64,000 nucleotides of DNA. Source: Derxia gummosa DSM 723 (GTDB lineage: Bacteria; Pseudomonadota; Gammaproteobacteria; Burkholderiales; Burkholderiaceae_E). The DNA is taken from NCBI RefSeq assembly GCF_000482785.1, contig NZ_AXWS01000013.1, positions 539,708 to 603,707 of the forward strand, given 5' to 3'. Numbering within the stretch: position 1 is the first letter of the stretch; each line of letters starts with the position of its first letter. This document shows, in pieces, positions 1 to 8,579 of the stretch. The translations under genes were made by a program, and so were the position numbers. Below the pieces are notes generated by a model. The model made no database searches. It worked only from the letters and a program-made list of their open reading frames with translations, and was not told the origin of the DNA.

Positions 1-236
1 ATCGAGAGGCTCTGGCGCTCGCCGGTGCGCAGTTGCCAGAGGTCGTTGGCGGCGATGGCGCGCGCGGCGAGCACGTCGGCCGAGGTCTCGCCGATGCGCA
101 GCGGCGAGCGGAACAGCGGGTCGCGGCCGGTGATGCTCACCTCGCCGGGCGCGATCGGCGCGCCGGCGCGGATGGCCATGAGTTCGGCGAAGGCGCCGGT
201 GCGACCGGCGTGCGGATGGAGGCGGGAAGCGGTCAT
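1..236 (-). CDS. CaiB/BaiF (family III) CoA-transferase, N-terminal fragment
   Basis: Only the first 78 or so residues are in the window; the gene runs off the left edge. The ATG is at 236. The visible protein contains ITGRDPLFRSPLRIGE followed by AANDLWQLRTGERQ. This is the short conserved N-terminal pattern (ITG.DP....R.GE, then A..LW..RTG..Q) of a subgroup of family III acyl-CoA transferases, which move CoA between carboxylic acids. It lies 26 bases downstream of the symporter gene on the same strand, so the two may be co-transcribed. A role in activating the acid imported by the symporter is inference. The catalytic Asp lies outside the window. Confidence 0.6.
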   Translation of the reverse strand, partial: MTASRLHPHAGRTGAFAELMAIRAGAPIAPGEVSITGRDPLFRSPLRIGETSADVLAARAIAANDLWQLRTGERQSLS

Positions 237-262
237 GGTGCGGGTCGGGTTCGGGAAAGGGA

Positions 263-1843
263 TCAGCCGGCCGCGCCGAGCGGGGCCACCGGCCGGCCGC
301 GCGTCGCGAGCGAGCCGGCGATGCAGGCGGCGAAGGCGAGCGGCACCGTGACGAGCGCCGGCGGGTCGAGCGGGAACAGCGGCGCCGCGTGGCCGAGCAC
401 CTTCACCCAGATGGCCGGGCCGAGCGCGGTCAGCAGCAGCGAGCCTCCGAGGCCCACGCAGCCGCCGAGCACCGCGCCGGCGGGCGTGAGGCCCTTCCAG
501 TAAATGGCCAGCACGAGGATCGGGAAGGTGGACGAGCAGGCGATCGAGAACGCGAGGCTGATCATGTAGGCCACGTTCTGGCCCCGGAAGGCGATGCCCA
601 GCAGCACCGCCAGCAGGCCGAGCGCCACGGTGGCGATGCGCACCACGCGCATCTCGGCGCGGGCGTCGGCCACGAAGCGGCGCAACAGCGCGCCGCAGAT
701 GTCATGGCTGATGGCCGAGGCGCCCGACAGCGTCAGCCCGGCCACCACCGCGAGGATGGTCGCGAAGGCCACGGCCGAGACCGCGCCGAACATCACCTCG
801 CCGCCGAGCAGATGCGACAGGTGCAGCGCCGCCGTGTTGCCGCCGCCGAGCAGCGCGCCCCTGGCGTCGAGATAGCCCGGCGCGGCGCGCAGCAGCGCGA
901 GCGCGCCGAAGCCGATCACGAAGATCATCGCGTAGAACAGGTTCATGAACACCGTCGCCCACAGCACCGAGCTGCGCGCGGCCTTCGCGTCGGGCACGGT
1001 GAAGAAGCGCATCAGCACATGCGGCAGGCCGGCGGTGCCGAGCATGAGCGCCACGCCCAGCGACAGCCCCGACAGCGGATCCCGTGCAAGCGCTTGCGGC
1101 CCGAGGATGGCGGCGCCGGCCGGATGCAGGCTCACCGCGCTGTCGAGCAGGCGCGCGAAGCTGAAGTCGAAGCGCGCCAGCACCAGCGCCGTGATGAGCA
1201 GGCCGATGCCCAGCATCAGCACGGCCTTGGTGATCTGCACCCAGGTCGTCGCCATCATTCCGCCGAACACGACGTACATCACCATGAGCGCGCCCACCAG
1301 CACGATGGCCTGGCTGTAGCCGATGCCGAACAGCAGCTCGATGAGCTGGCCCGCGCCGACCATCTGCGCCACCAGGTAGAAGGCCACGATGATGAGCGAG
1401 GCGCAGGCCGAGAACACCCGGATCGCGCCGCCGCCGAGCCGCGCGCACACCACGTCGGTGAAGGTGTAGCGGCCGAGCCGCCGCAGCCGGCTCGCCATCA
1501 GGAACACCACGATCGGCAGGCCGGTCGTGTAGCCGATCGCGTACACCAGCCCGTCGAAGCCGTTGTTGAACACGAGCGCCGTCAGGCCGAGGAAGGCGCC
1601 GGCCGACAGCGCGTCGCCGGTGATGGCCAGCCCGTTCTGGAAGCCGGAGATGCGGCCGCCGGCGGCGTAGAAGTCGCTCGCCGACGCGGTGCGGCGCGCG
1701 GCCCACCAGGTGATGCAGAGCGTGAGCGCGATCACCGCGGCGAACAGCGCGATCGAGGTGGCGCCGGCGGCGCCGAGCGCCATCGGCGCCGCCAGCGCGC
1801 CTGAGGCCGGCAGCGCCAGCAGCCAGGGAAGGAAGCGCTTCAT
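263..1843 (-). CDS. Sodium:solute symporter, ActP-like monocarboxylate permease
   Basis: This 526-residue inner-membrane protein starts with a hydrophobic leader (MKRFLPWLLALPASGALA) and continues with about 13 membrane segments. It carries SSS-family landmarks: ASDFYAAGGRISGFQNGLAITGD near residues 54-76, then SAGAFLG and GRYTFTDVV. These match the acetate/glycolate permease ActP branch, and the length is normal (about 550). The gene just upstream encodes the DUF485 partner usual for actP. Likely substrates are acetate, propionate or another short carboxylate; the exact solute cannot be read from sequence. It is probably controlled by the divergent LysR gene across the 334-base gap. Confidence 0.85.
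   Translation of the reverse strand: MKRFLPWLLALPASGALAAPMALGAAGATSIALFAAVIALTLCITWWAARRTASASDFYAAGGRISGFQNGLAITGDALSAGAFLGLTALVFNNGFDGLVYAIGYTTGLPIVVFLMASRLRRLGRYTFTDVVCARLGGGAIRVFSACASLIIVAFYLVAQMVGAGQLIELLFGIGYSQAIVLVGALMVMYVVFGGMMATTWVQITKAVLMLGIGLLITALVLARFDFSFARLLDSAVSLHPAGAAILGPQALARDPLSGLSLGVALMLGTAGLPHVLMRFFTVPDAKAARSSVLWATVFMNLFYAMIFVIGFGALALLRAAPGYLDARGALLGGGNTAALHLSHLLGGEVMFGAVSAVAFATILAVVAGLTLSGASAISHDICGALLRRFVADARAEMRVVRIATVALGLLAVLLGIAFRGQNVAYMISLAFSIACSSTFPILVLAIYWKGLTPAGAVLGGCVGLGGSLLLTALGPAIWVKVLGHAAPLFPLDPPALVTVPLAFAACIAGSLATRGRPVAPLGAAG
1085..1098. repeat. Copy of recurrent near-palindrome TGCAAGCGCTTGCA
   Basis: TGCAAGCGCTTGCG with the full core GCAAGCGCTTGC, inside the symporter gene. 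Other copies not annotated individually start at 3786, 17331, 24515, 25600, 28560, 32359, 38028, 39574, 40368 and 49087. Confidence 0.6.
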
Positions 1844-1846
1844 GGC

Positions 1847-2077
1847 TCAGGCCTCCGCCGCGTTGACGCGCAGCACGTACAGCACCGTGAGCACGGTGCC
1901 GGTCACGATCACCGCGAGTCCGGCGACGAAGGCCGCCGGCAGGCCGAGGCCCGGCAGCGGGAGGCGCAGCAGCGCCGGCGCGAAACAGCCGAGCGCGATG
2001 AAGCCGAAGAAGACGGCCACTTGCACGGCGGTGAGGGCAAGGCTGAAGCCGAGCGGCTCGGCGACGATCTCTTCCAT
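1847..2077 (-). CDS. DUF485 small membrane protein (YjcH-like)
   Basis: This 76-residue protein has two clear transmembrane helices (about residues 15-37 and 47-69), which is typical of the DUF485 family that sits directly upstream of ActP-type symporters. Its stop is 3 bases from the symporter start, so the two genes form a translationally coupled pair. The member of the pair usually called yjcH in enterics has no defined biochemical role and is thought to accompany the permease. The start was chosen as the ATG giving the canonical short cytosolic N terminus (MEEIVAEPLGF). Confidence 0.75.
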   Translation of the reverse strand: MEEIVAEPLGFSLALTAVQVAVFFGFIALGCFAPALLRLPLPGLGLPAAFVAGLAVIVTGTVLTVLYVLRVNAAEA

Positions 2078-2411
2078 CGGGAAGTTCTCCGTAATGGGGG
2101 GCAGGGAGGAGGGCGGATGACGCGGCCACGGCCGTTGGCCCGGCGTCGCGTCGCATCATCGGCAGCCGCGTGACCCGCCGGGAAACGGTTATTCGCGATG
2201 GAAGCGATCTGCATTCCAGATGGCACCATCGCCGAGCCAGCAGGAACCCCGATGGGGCGACCGGTTCACCGAAATGAGGCGGCGACCGCCGCTGGCGGTG
2301 GCGGTTGCCGCCATCGGGCGGCCCGCGCGCCGGCCGGCCCGGCGCTTGCTGCGCGGCCGGCTCGCATCCGCATGTCGCCGTCGCGCGACGTCAACGCCAG
2401 GGGAAATCGCC
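2078..2411. other. Divergent intergenic region between DUF485/actP pair and lysR
   Basis: This 334-base gap separates two divergent transcripts and must hold both promoters. It contains an ATCTG-N5-CAGAT inverted repeat (annotated separately) and a GC-rich dyad around 2315-2365. I see no convincing small gene. The long upward extension of the lysR frame into this region lacks LysR similarity. Confidence 0.6.
2207..2221. promoter_or_regulatory. Candidate LysR-type operator (T-N11-A)
   Basis: ATCTGcattcCAGAT is a perfect 5-base inverted repeat with a 5-base spacer. It contains a T-N11-A core (T2208 to A2220), the usual LysR-family recognition shape. It sits about 130 bases upstream of the DUF485 start and 190 upstream of the lysR start, inside the divergent promoter region. 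Binding is inferred from shape and position only. Confidence 0.4.
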
Positions 2412-3551
2412 GTGGAGATCAGTGACCTCATCACCTTTGCCGCCGTCGCGCGCTGCGGCGGCATCACGCGCGCGGCGAAGGAGCTGCACACGGTCCAGTC
2501 CAACGTGACCAGCCGCATCCGCAGCCTGGAGGACGAGATGGGCGTGGCGCTGTTCGAGCGCCACAGCCGGGGCGTGGTGCCGACCAGCGCCGGCCTGCGG
2601 CTGCTGCCCTATGCCGCGCGCGCGGTGATGCTCGTGCGCGAGGCGACGCTGGCCGTGCGCGACGACGGCGAGGCGCTCGGCCGGCTCGCGGTCGGCGCGA
2701 TGGAGACGACGCTCGCGGTGCGGCTGCCGAGCCTGCTCGCGGCCTATCACGCGCGCCATCCGGCGGTCGAGCTGGTGGTGCGCACCGGCCCGACCGCCGA
2801 GCTGATGGCCAAGGTGCTGGAGGGCGAACTCGATGGCGCCTTCGTGGCCGGGCCGATCGAGCATCCGCTGCTCGTGGCCGAGCCGGCGCAGGTCGAGGAG
2901 CTGGTGCTGGTGACTTCGCGGCGCTGGCCCACGCTGGCCGCGCTGCGCGACGATCCGGCGCCCGTCACGGCGCTGATGTTCCGCGCCGGCTGCGCCTATC
3001 GGCAGCGGCTCGAGCATCTGCTGGTGCGGCTCGGGCGGCCGAATTTCCAGCGGCTGGAATTCGGCACCCTCGAAGGCATGCTCGGCTGCACCGCCGCCGA
3101 CGTGGGCCTCACGCTGCTGCCGCGCCAGGTGGTGGCGCAGTCGGCGATGGCGGCCGAGGTCGTGGTGCACGAGGTCGAGCCGGCGATCGCGCAGGCGCCG
3201 ACGCTGTTCATCCGCCGCGCCGACGCGCGCGAGGGCACGGCGATGCGGCGCTTCCGCGACTGCGTGGCCGAACTGGCTGCCGGCCCGTCGGCCGGACCGG
3301 TCCCGGCCGCGCAGGCCGGTGCCGACGTCGGCTCATTGCCCATCCTCGCCCTCGCGCGCGGCGGCCACGCGCGCGCCGAGCCCGTGGCGGCCGAGCTTCA
3401 CGTACAGCGTGCTCTTGGCGATGCCGAGTTCGCGCGCCGCGCGCGCCAGGTTGCCGCGCGTCGTGAGCAGGACCGCCTCGATCTGGCGCCGCTCGGCGAG
3501 GTCGAGGCTGGCGCCGTCGGGGCCGGGCGCACCGGGAGCGGGGCCCGCTGA
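2412..3551 (+). CDS. LysR-family transcriptional regulator with C-terminal overrun
   Basis: The N-terminal winged helix-turn-helix is clear: [28 protein letters not shown], then [19 protein letters not shown]. An effector-binding domain of the CysB/CbbR fold follows to about residue 305. The GTG start at 2412 puts the helix-turn-helix at the normal distance from the N terminus and has an AGGGG just upstream; the frame upstream of it shows no similarity. The family normally ends near 300 residues. Here no stop occurs until 3551, so about 75 extra Ala/Arg/Gly-rich residues are read antisense through the 3' end of the convergent acxR gene. It probably controls the divergent symporter pair. Confidence 0.8.
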   Translation: MEISDLITFAAVARCGGITRAAKELHTVQSNVTSRIRSLEDEMGVALFERHSRGVVPTSAGLRLLPYAARAVMLVREATLAVRDDGEALGRLAVGAMETTLAVRLPSLLAAYHARHPAVELVVRTGPTAELMAKVLEGELDGAFVAGPIEHPLLVAEPAQVEELVLVTSRRWPTLAALRDDPAPVTALMFRAGCAYRQRLEHLLVRLGRPNFQRLEFGTLEGMLGCTAADVGLTLLPRQVVAQSAMAAEVVVHEVEPAIAQAPTLFIRRADAREGTAMRRFRDCVAELAAGPSAGPVPAAQAGADVGSLPILALARGGHARAEPVAAELHVQRALGDAEFARRARQVAARREQDRLDLAPLGEVEAGAVGAGRTGSGAR

Positions 3552-5405
3552 CGCCGGGCCGCCGGCCGCGCCCGAGAGCGGCAGCGCCTCGGCGCGCCAG
3601 TCGGGCGGCAGCGCGTCGGCGTCGATGACCGGGCCGTCCGACATCAGCACCAGCCCCTCGATCATGTTGCGCAACTCGCGCACATTGCCCGGCCAGTCGT
3701 GCGCGGCGAGCAGGTCGAGCAGCGCCGGCGCCAGCGTGCGCGGGCCGGTGCCGTGCTCGCGCGCGAAGCGGTCGGCGAACAGGCCTGCAAGCGCATGCAG
3801 GTCGGCGCGGCGCGCGCGCAGCGGCGGGATGCGCACGCTCGTGACCGCGACGCGATAGAACAGGTCCATGCGGAAGCGCCCGGCCGCCACCTCGGCGCGC
3901 AGGTCGCGGTGGGTCGCGGCGACGAGGCGGAACGAGACCTTGCGCGTCTGCGTCTCCCCCAGGCGGTGGATCTCGCCGCATTCCAGCACCCGCAGCAGAT
4001 GCGGCTGGAGGTCGAGCGGCAGTTCGCCCAGTTCGTCGAGAAACAGCGTGCCGCCGTTCGCGGCCTCGAACTTGCCGACCATGCCGCCGCGCCGCGCGCC
4101 GGTGAAGGCGCCCTCGGCATAGCCGAACAGCTCGCTCGTGAGCAGGTCGCGCGACAGGCCGCCGCAGTTGACCGCCACGAACGGCCCGGCCGCGACCGCG
4201 CTCGCGCGATGGATGCCGCGCGCGAATTCCTCCTTGCCGGCGCCGGTCTCGCCCAGCAGCAGCACCGGCACGTGCGCGGCGGCGAGCTGGCTCGCGCGCG
4301 CGACCGCCTCGCGCATCGCCGGGTCATGCGCGACGACGTGCTCGAAGCCGGGCGGCATGGCGGACGCGGCCGCGATGGCGCGGCGCGCGCTGGCCGGGGG
4401 TTGCGCTGCCTCGCCGCGGCAGAGCGCGGCGGCCTCGCGCCAGTCGGCCCCGCCCGTGCCCGCCCGCCGCGTGCCCGCCGCCGGCGCGAAGGTGACGATG
4501 CTGCCGATGCGCTCGCCGTTCTCCATCACCGGCCGCACGCGCGCCGGGTCAATCCAGGCCGGCAGCGCGGCGTCGCCGGGCGCGCCCGCGAAGCACAGCG
4601 CGCCGACGCGCCGTCCGCCGAGGCGCCACCAGTCCGAGGCTGCCGCATGGTCGCGCTCGCGGCCGTTGGTCTTGACCGGATGGCCGCGCCGGTCGAACAC
4701 CACCACGCCGTCCTCGCGCGTGCTCGCGAACCAGGGCAGGGCGTGTTCGAGCAGGCGGAAGCGCAGTTCCATCTCGCGCTCGGCGATGCGCGCCGCGATG
4801 CGGTTGGCCGTCGTGACCACGAGCGCGAGGCTGTGCCGGCTGTAGCTGCCCGACAGCCCCGACACGTCCACCACGCCCAGCACCTCGCCGTCGAGCGGAT
4901 GGCGGATGACGGTGGCGGCGCAGGTCCAGCGCTGGATGCCCTCGCAGTAATGCTCGGAAGAGTGGATCTGCACCGGCTCGCCGATCGCGAGCGCGGTGCC
5001 GATCGCGTTGGTGCCGCATTCGTCCTCGCGCCAGTTCACGCCGGGCACGAGGCGGATGCTGTCGGCGCGGTCGATCGTGCCGTTGTCGCCTTCGAGCTTG
5101 AGGATGGTGCCGCGCGTGTCGGCCAGCGCGAGCATGGTGCCGGTACCGGCCAGCATCGCGTGCGCATCGACGAGCACCGGCGCCGCCATGTCGAGCAGCT
5201 CGGCGTTGACACGACGCAGCGCGGCGAGACGGTCGGCGCCGATCGGATCGCGGCCGGCGGCGAGGCCCGGATCGACCTTGAGATCGAGGCAGCGCCGCCA
5301 CGAGCCGTCGATGATCGGCCGGCGCGTGCTGGTGTCGAGTTCGCCGCGCAGCAGGCTCTGCCAGGCGGTGCGCACGAGGGCGTCGTTGTCGGGGTTCGAG
5401 AACAT
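3333..5405 (-). CDS. acxR: AcxR: sigma-54-dependent activator of acetone carboxylase operon
   Basis: This 690-residue AcoR-type enhancer-binding protein has an N-terminal GAF-like sensor region ([20 protein letters not shown] is the AcoR-family signature). A central AAA+ domain follows, with Walker A GETGAGKE, the sigma-54 contact motif GAFTGA and Walker [11 protein letters not shown], and the protein ends in a Fis-type helix-turn-helix ([21 protein letters not shown]). The ATG at 5405 is chosen because similarity begins at [15 protein letters not shown] and a purine-rich AGGAGG lies just upstream. It follows acxABC on the same strand, and a sigma-54 promoter precedes acxA. In Xanthobacter, AcxR activates acxABC. 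Its 3' end overlaps the lysR frame. Confidence 0.88.
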   Translation of the reverse strand: MFSNPDNDALVRTAWQSLLRGELDTSTRRPIIDGSWRRCLDLKVDPGLAAGRDPIGADRLAALRRVNAELLDMAAPVLVDAHAMLAGTGTMLALADTRGTILKLEGDNGTIDRADSIRLVPGVNWREDECGTNAIGTALAIGEPVQIHSSEHYCEGIQRWTCAATVIRHPLDGEVLGVVDVSGLSGSYSRHSLALVVTTANRIAARIAEREMELRFRLLEHALPWFASTREDGVVVFDRRGHPVKTNGRERDHAAASDWWRLGGRRVGALCFAGAPGDAALPAWIDPARVRPVMENGERIGSIVTFAPAAGTRRAGTGGADWREAAALCRGEAAQPPASARRAIAAASAMPPGFEHVVAHDPAMREAVARASQLAAAHVPVLLLGETGAGKEEFARGIHRASAVAAGPFVAVNCGGLSRDLLTSELFGYAEGAFTGARRGGMVGKFEAANGGTLFLDELGELPLDLQPHLLRVLECGEIHRLGETQTRKVSFRLVAATHRDLRAEVAAGRFRMDLFYRVAVTSVRIPPLRARRADLHALAGLFADRFAREHGTGPRTLAPALLDLLAAHDWPGNVRELRNMIEGLVLMSDGPVIDADALPPDWRAEALPLSGAAGGPASAGPAPGAPGPDGASLDLAERRQIEAVLLTTRGNLARAARELGIAKSTLYVKLGRHGLGARVAAAREGEDGQ

Positions 5406-5739
5406 GGGCTGGCCTCCTTCGCTCGCCGTGGGCGCCCGCCGCCGGCAAGGCCGGGCCGGGCGCCACCCGCATCCGACGGGCCCGCGAGGCTCGCCCCGTT
5501 CGCCCCCGCCGGGCAAGCCGGGGACAACACGGTGGCGCGCGGCCCTAGCAAGCCCGGCGCCAGCCGCCGCGCCCTGGGCAACGCGGACGCCCCGACGGCC
5601 CGACCGTCCGGTTTCCGGTCGGTCGGGCCGTCGGGGCGTCCGGAAAGCGGACGCTTCGTCGGTCGGTACGCGGCGGTGCGGGCGCGGCCGCAATGCGCCG
5701 GAGCGCGTGTTGCCGCGCGGCCGCGCGCCGCTCGCGCCG
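5406..5739. other. acxC-acxR intercistronic gap
   Basis: This is a 334-base gap between two co-directional genes that are otherwise part of one cluster. It is dominated by the very long hairpin at 5584-5642. No open frame with recognisable protein content is present. An acxR-specific promoter may lie between 5406 and 5580, but I could not identify one. Confidence 0.5.
5584..5642. terminator. 22-bp perfect inverted repeat between acxC and acxR
   Basis: The arms 5584-5605 and 5621-5642 are exact reverse complements over 22 bases (starting CGGACGCCCC), with a 15-base loop holding CCGGTTTCCGG. The RNA hairpin would be exceptionally stable. It starts about 100 bases after the acxC stop and ends about 180 bases before acxR. 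No T-tract follows on the minus strand, so it is not a textbook intrinsic terminator. A partial terminator, an mRNA 3' stabiliser that sets AcxABC far above AcxR, or a protein-binding site are all possible. Confidence 0.5.
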
Positions 5740-6246
5740 TCAGTCCACGCGCTCGGGCAGCGGCAGCTTCACCCAGTCCTTGTAGAAGGCGTCGATGTCG
5801 GGCTCGAAGTCGTGGATGACCGGATACCAGGGCGTTGGCGCCTCGACGTCATGCAGCGTTGCGCACTGCGGGCAGATGTATTCGCGATAGACCTGCCATT
5901 GCGTGTCGGGCGCCATGAGCCTGGGATAGACCTCGGCCATCGCCTCGGCGCTGTCGCGCACGTACACATGCGCATGCAGCTTCCAGTTCTCGCGCCAGTC
6001 GCAGAACTCGTGGCCGCAGTCGCAGCGCACGCGCCATTGCTTGGTGTCGGCGCGCTGCACGATGAACAGGTGCGGCCCGAGCGGCAGCACCACGCGGTCG
6101 GGCCAGTCGAGCTTCTTCTGCAGGGCCGCGAGGTACATCTCGAAGCGCTCGGGGTCCTTCGGCATCGACAGCATGCGCAGCGTGGTGTCCCAGTCGAGCT
6201 TGCCATCGACGAGATTGGAGACCTGTTCGGCGGTGTAGGTGGTCAT
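5740..6246 (-). CDS. acxC: Acetone carboxylase gamma subunit
   Basis: At 168 residues it is the normal size of AcxC (167 in Xanthobacter). It carries the family landmarks VRCDCGHEFCDWRENWKLHA and EYICPQCATLHDVEAPTPWYP, whose CxCxxxxC and CxxC cysteines look like a metal site. The subunit completes the (alpha-beta-gamma)2 enzyme that carboxylates acetone to acetoacetate with ATP and bicarbonate. It lies 6 bases after acxB. The start ATG at 6246 gives MTTYTAEQVSNLVDGKLDW, matching the family N terminus. Confidence 0.95.
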   Translation of the reverse strand: MTTYTAEQVSNLVDGKLDWDTTLRMLSMPKDPERFEMYLAALQKKLDWPDRVVLPLGPHLFIVQRADTKQWRVRCDCGHEFCDWRENWKLHAHVYVRDSAEAMAEVYPRLMAPDTQWQVYREYICPQCATLHDVEAPTPWYPVIHDFEPDIDAFYKDWVKLPLPERVD

Positions 6247-6252
6247 GGCGGA

Positions 6253-8577
6253 TCACTCCTCGACGAGAACGACGGTGTGGACATCGGGCAGCTTCGATAG
6301 GTCCATGCGGAACTTCGAGCCATAGGAAGGCACGTCGAGCTCGTCCTCGGTGAGGGTCCAGCTCGCGGGCAGGTTCCAGAAGGCGCGGAACTGGCCTTCG
6401 AACTTCTTCGACAGGCCGAAGCTCGTCGCGAACATGTGCAGCACCTGGGGCGAGGCGTCCTTGACGAGGATGCGTTCGCGCTCCTGCTTCATCCAGTCGG
6501 CGACGGGCACCGAGCGCGCGAGCCGCGCCTGGCGGATCTGGAGCCGCTGCTGGGCGGTCTTCTTCGCGTCCACCGTCCACAGGCCGGCGGCGTCGCGCGT
6601 CGCGACCGCGCCGTACACCTTCTGCGCGAAATCGGGCAGCAGCAGCGCGTTGTTGAGGTCATCGGCGATGGCCTCGATCTCGCGGTCGAGCGGGTCGCCG
6701 AAGCCGGGGCCGCCGCGCAGGTAGTTGAGGTACAGGTCGTGGTTGGCGTAGCAGTCCTCGGTCGTCATGCACTGCTGGTCGCGCTTGACCACCGCGCCTT
6801 CGTTGAGATGGTTCTCGTAGTCGGGCGCGTCGGGGTTGAGGTCGGCGCCGAAGGGCAGGCTGTCGCCGTTGGCGATGCGCGTGGCCAGCCCGGTCTTGTG
6901 CGCCTCGAAGCGGTAGCCGGTCGCGGGCGGATAGCCGCCCATCAGGCCCCAGTCGCTGTTCATGTAGCCGTTGCCCATGAAGAACATGGTCCAGTCCTGC
7001 GCCTTCCAGACCATGCGCAGCGTCTCGAAGCCGCAGCCGCCTCGGAACTTGCCGTAGCCGCCCGAGTTGGCCTTGACGTTGCGCCCGAGGTAGAGCAGCG
7101 GCTCGGCCATCTCCCAGATCTCGATGTCGCCCATGTCGCCTTCGGGGTTCCAGATCGCGGCGGCATGGTTGAGGCCGTCCTTGATCGCGCTCGCGCCCGT
7201 GCCGCAGGAACTGGCCTCGAAGCTGTTGACGGCGTGGATGTCGCCGTCCTGGTTGATGCCGCCGCCCTGGAGCCAGTTGGAGGTGTTGGCGTTGCCCGCG
7301 TTCACCTCCTCCAGATAGCCGCGGCTGAAATAGCTCTGGCCCAGCGCGCGCCACATCGCGCTCCAGCCCGACACCAGGAAGTGCCAGGCATAGGCATGGC
7401 CGGTGCGGCGGTCGTCCGGATTCATCCACGCGCCCTTGGGCAGGTGGAACTGGGTGCCGTAGTAGGCGCCGTCGTTGATGCGCTGGGTCGGCACCAGGGT
7501 CTGGGTCATCATCACCCAGATGCCGCTCGTGAACGCGACCTGGTGCGCGTTGTACGAATGCCAGCCCCAGCGGCTCGCGCCCTCGAAGTCGAGCCGCCAG
7601 CTCGCGTCGGGCTTGATGGTGATCTCGACCGGCGAATGCATGATCGAGTCGAGCTTGGCGAAGGCCGACGAGGTCTGCACGTCCGGATGCGCATAGGGCA
7701 CGTCCACGAAGGCCACCTTGCGGTAGATGCCCGGCAGCGTCATCGCCTTGATGCGCGTCTGGAGGCCGCGCCGGCCTTCCTCGATCACCTCGTAGGCGAA
7801 CTTCTCGTAATCGTCGAGGCCGACCTCGGCGATCACCTCCTCCACCAGCTCGCGGATCATGTGGCAGCCCGCGATGCGGGTGCGCTCGTCGAGGATCCAG
7901 TACTTGGGCGTGCGCACCGAGCGCTGGCTTTCATGCAGCCAGTCGCGCAAAGGTGTGTCGTTGATGCCGGTTTTGCGGCAGGTGATCATGTAGCCGTCGC
8001 CGAAGCGCTGCACCTGGCCGGTCGACATGCTGCCCGGCGTGACCGAGCCGGTGTCGATCACGTGCGTCACGCCACCGACCCAGCCGATGAGCTTGCCGTG
8101 CGAGAAGATCGGCACGATGGTCGCGATGTCGCAGGGGTGGACATTGCCGATCGCGCAATCGTTGTTGGTGAACATGTCGCCGGGGTTGATGCCCGGGTTG
8201 GTCTCCCAGTCGTTCTCGATCATGTACTTGATCGCCGCGCCCATCGTGCCGACGTGGATGATGATCCCGGTCGAGGTGAGCACGCAGTCGCCGGCGGCGT
8301 TGTAGAGCGTGAAGCACAGCTCGCCTTCCTGCTCGACGATCGGGCTGGCGGCGATCTTCTTGGCCGTCTCGCGCGCATGCACGAGGCCGCCGCGCAGCTT
8401 GCTGAACAGCTTCTCGTAGCCGATGGGGTCGCGCTCGCGCAGCTCCAGCCGGTCGAGGCCGTTGTAGTGGCCGCTGGCGGCGGTGCGTTCGAGCACGCCG
8501 TCGCGGAACTGCTTGAGCGTCTGGCCGGTCTTGAGCAGATCGGCGAATCCGGCTTCCGTGGCTGACATCATGTTCAT
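6253..8577 (-). CDS. acxB: Acetone carboxylase alpha subunit (HyuB-like)
   Basis: This 774-residue protein has a hydantoinase B/oxoprolinase domain throughout. Recognisable blocks are GDMFTNNDCAIGNVHPCDIATIVPIF, GGVTHVIDTGSVTPGSMSTGQVQRFGDG and HDLYLNYLRGGPGFGDPLDRE. Xanthobacter AcxB is 776 residues. The frame stays open far upstream, but real similarity starts at MNMMSATEAGFADLL, so the start was set at 8577, two bases after the acxA stop. This large subunit carries the carboxylation centre, fed by phosphorylated acetone and bicarbonate made by the beta subunit. Confidence 0.95.
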   Translation of the reverse strand: MNMMSATEAGFADLLKTGQTLKQFRDGVLERTAASGHYNGLDRLELRERDPIGYEKLFSKLRGGLVHARETAKKIAASPIVEQEGELCFTLYNAAGDCVLTSTGIIIHVGTMGAAIKYMIENDWETNPGINPGDMFTNNDCAIGNVHPCDIATIVPIFSHGKLIGWVGGVTHVIDTGSVTPGSMSTGQVQRFGDGYMITCRKTGINDTPLRDWLHESQRSVRTPKYWILDERTRIAGCHMIRELVEEVIAEVGLDDYEKFAYEVIEEGRRGLQTRIKAMTLPGIYRKVAFVDVPYAHPDVQTSSAFAKLDSIMHSPVEITIKPDASWRLDFEGASRWGWHSYNAHQVAFTSGIWVMMTQTLVPTQRINDGAYYGTQFHLPKGAWMNPDDRRTGHAYAWHFLVSGWSAMWRALGQSYFSRGYLEEVNAGNANTSNWLQGGGINQDGDIHAVNSFEASSCGTGASAIKDGLNHAAAIWNPEGDMGDIEIWEMAEPLLYLGRNVKANSGGYGKFRGGCGFETLRMVWKAQDWTMFFMGNGYMNSDWGLMGGYPPATGYRFEAHKTGLATRIANGDSLPFGADLNPDAPDYENHLNEGAVVKRDQQCMTTEDCYANHDLYLNYLRGGPGFGDPLDREIEAIADDLNNALLLPDFAQKVYGAVATRDAAGLWTVDAKKTAQQRLQIRQARLARSVPVADWMKQERERILVKDASPQVLHMFATSFGLSKKFEGQFRAFWNLPASWTLTEDELDVPSYGSKFRMDLSKLPDVHTVVLVEE

Positions 8578-8579
8578 GC

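Noticed and set aside
5584-5642. The 22-bp inverted repeat as transposon ends
   Set aside because: The 15-base spacer leaves no room for an element and there is no transposase or target duplication nearby.
3699-5819. 706-codon plus-strand open frame opposite acxR
   Set aside because: Composition typical of an antisense shadow; acxR on the other strand has complete sigma-54 activator motifs.
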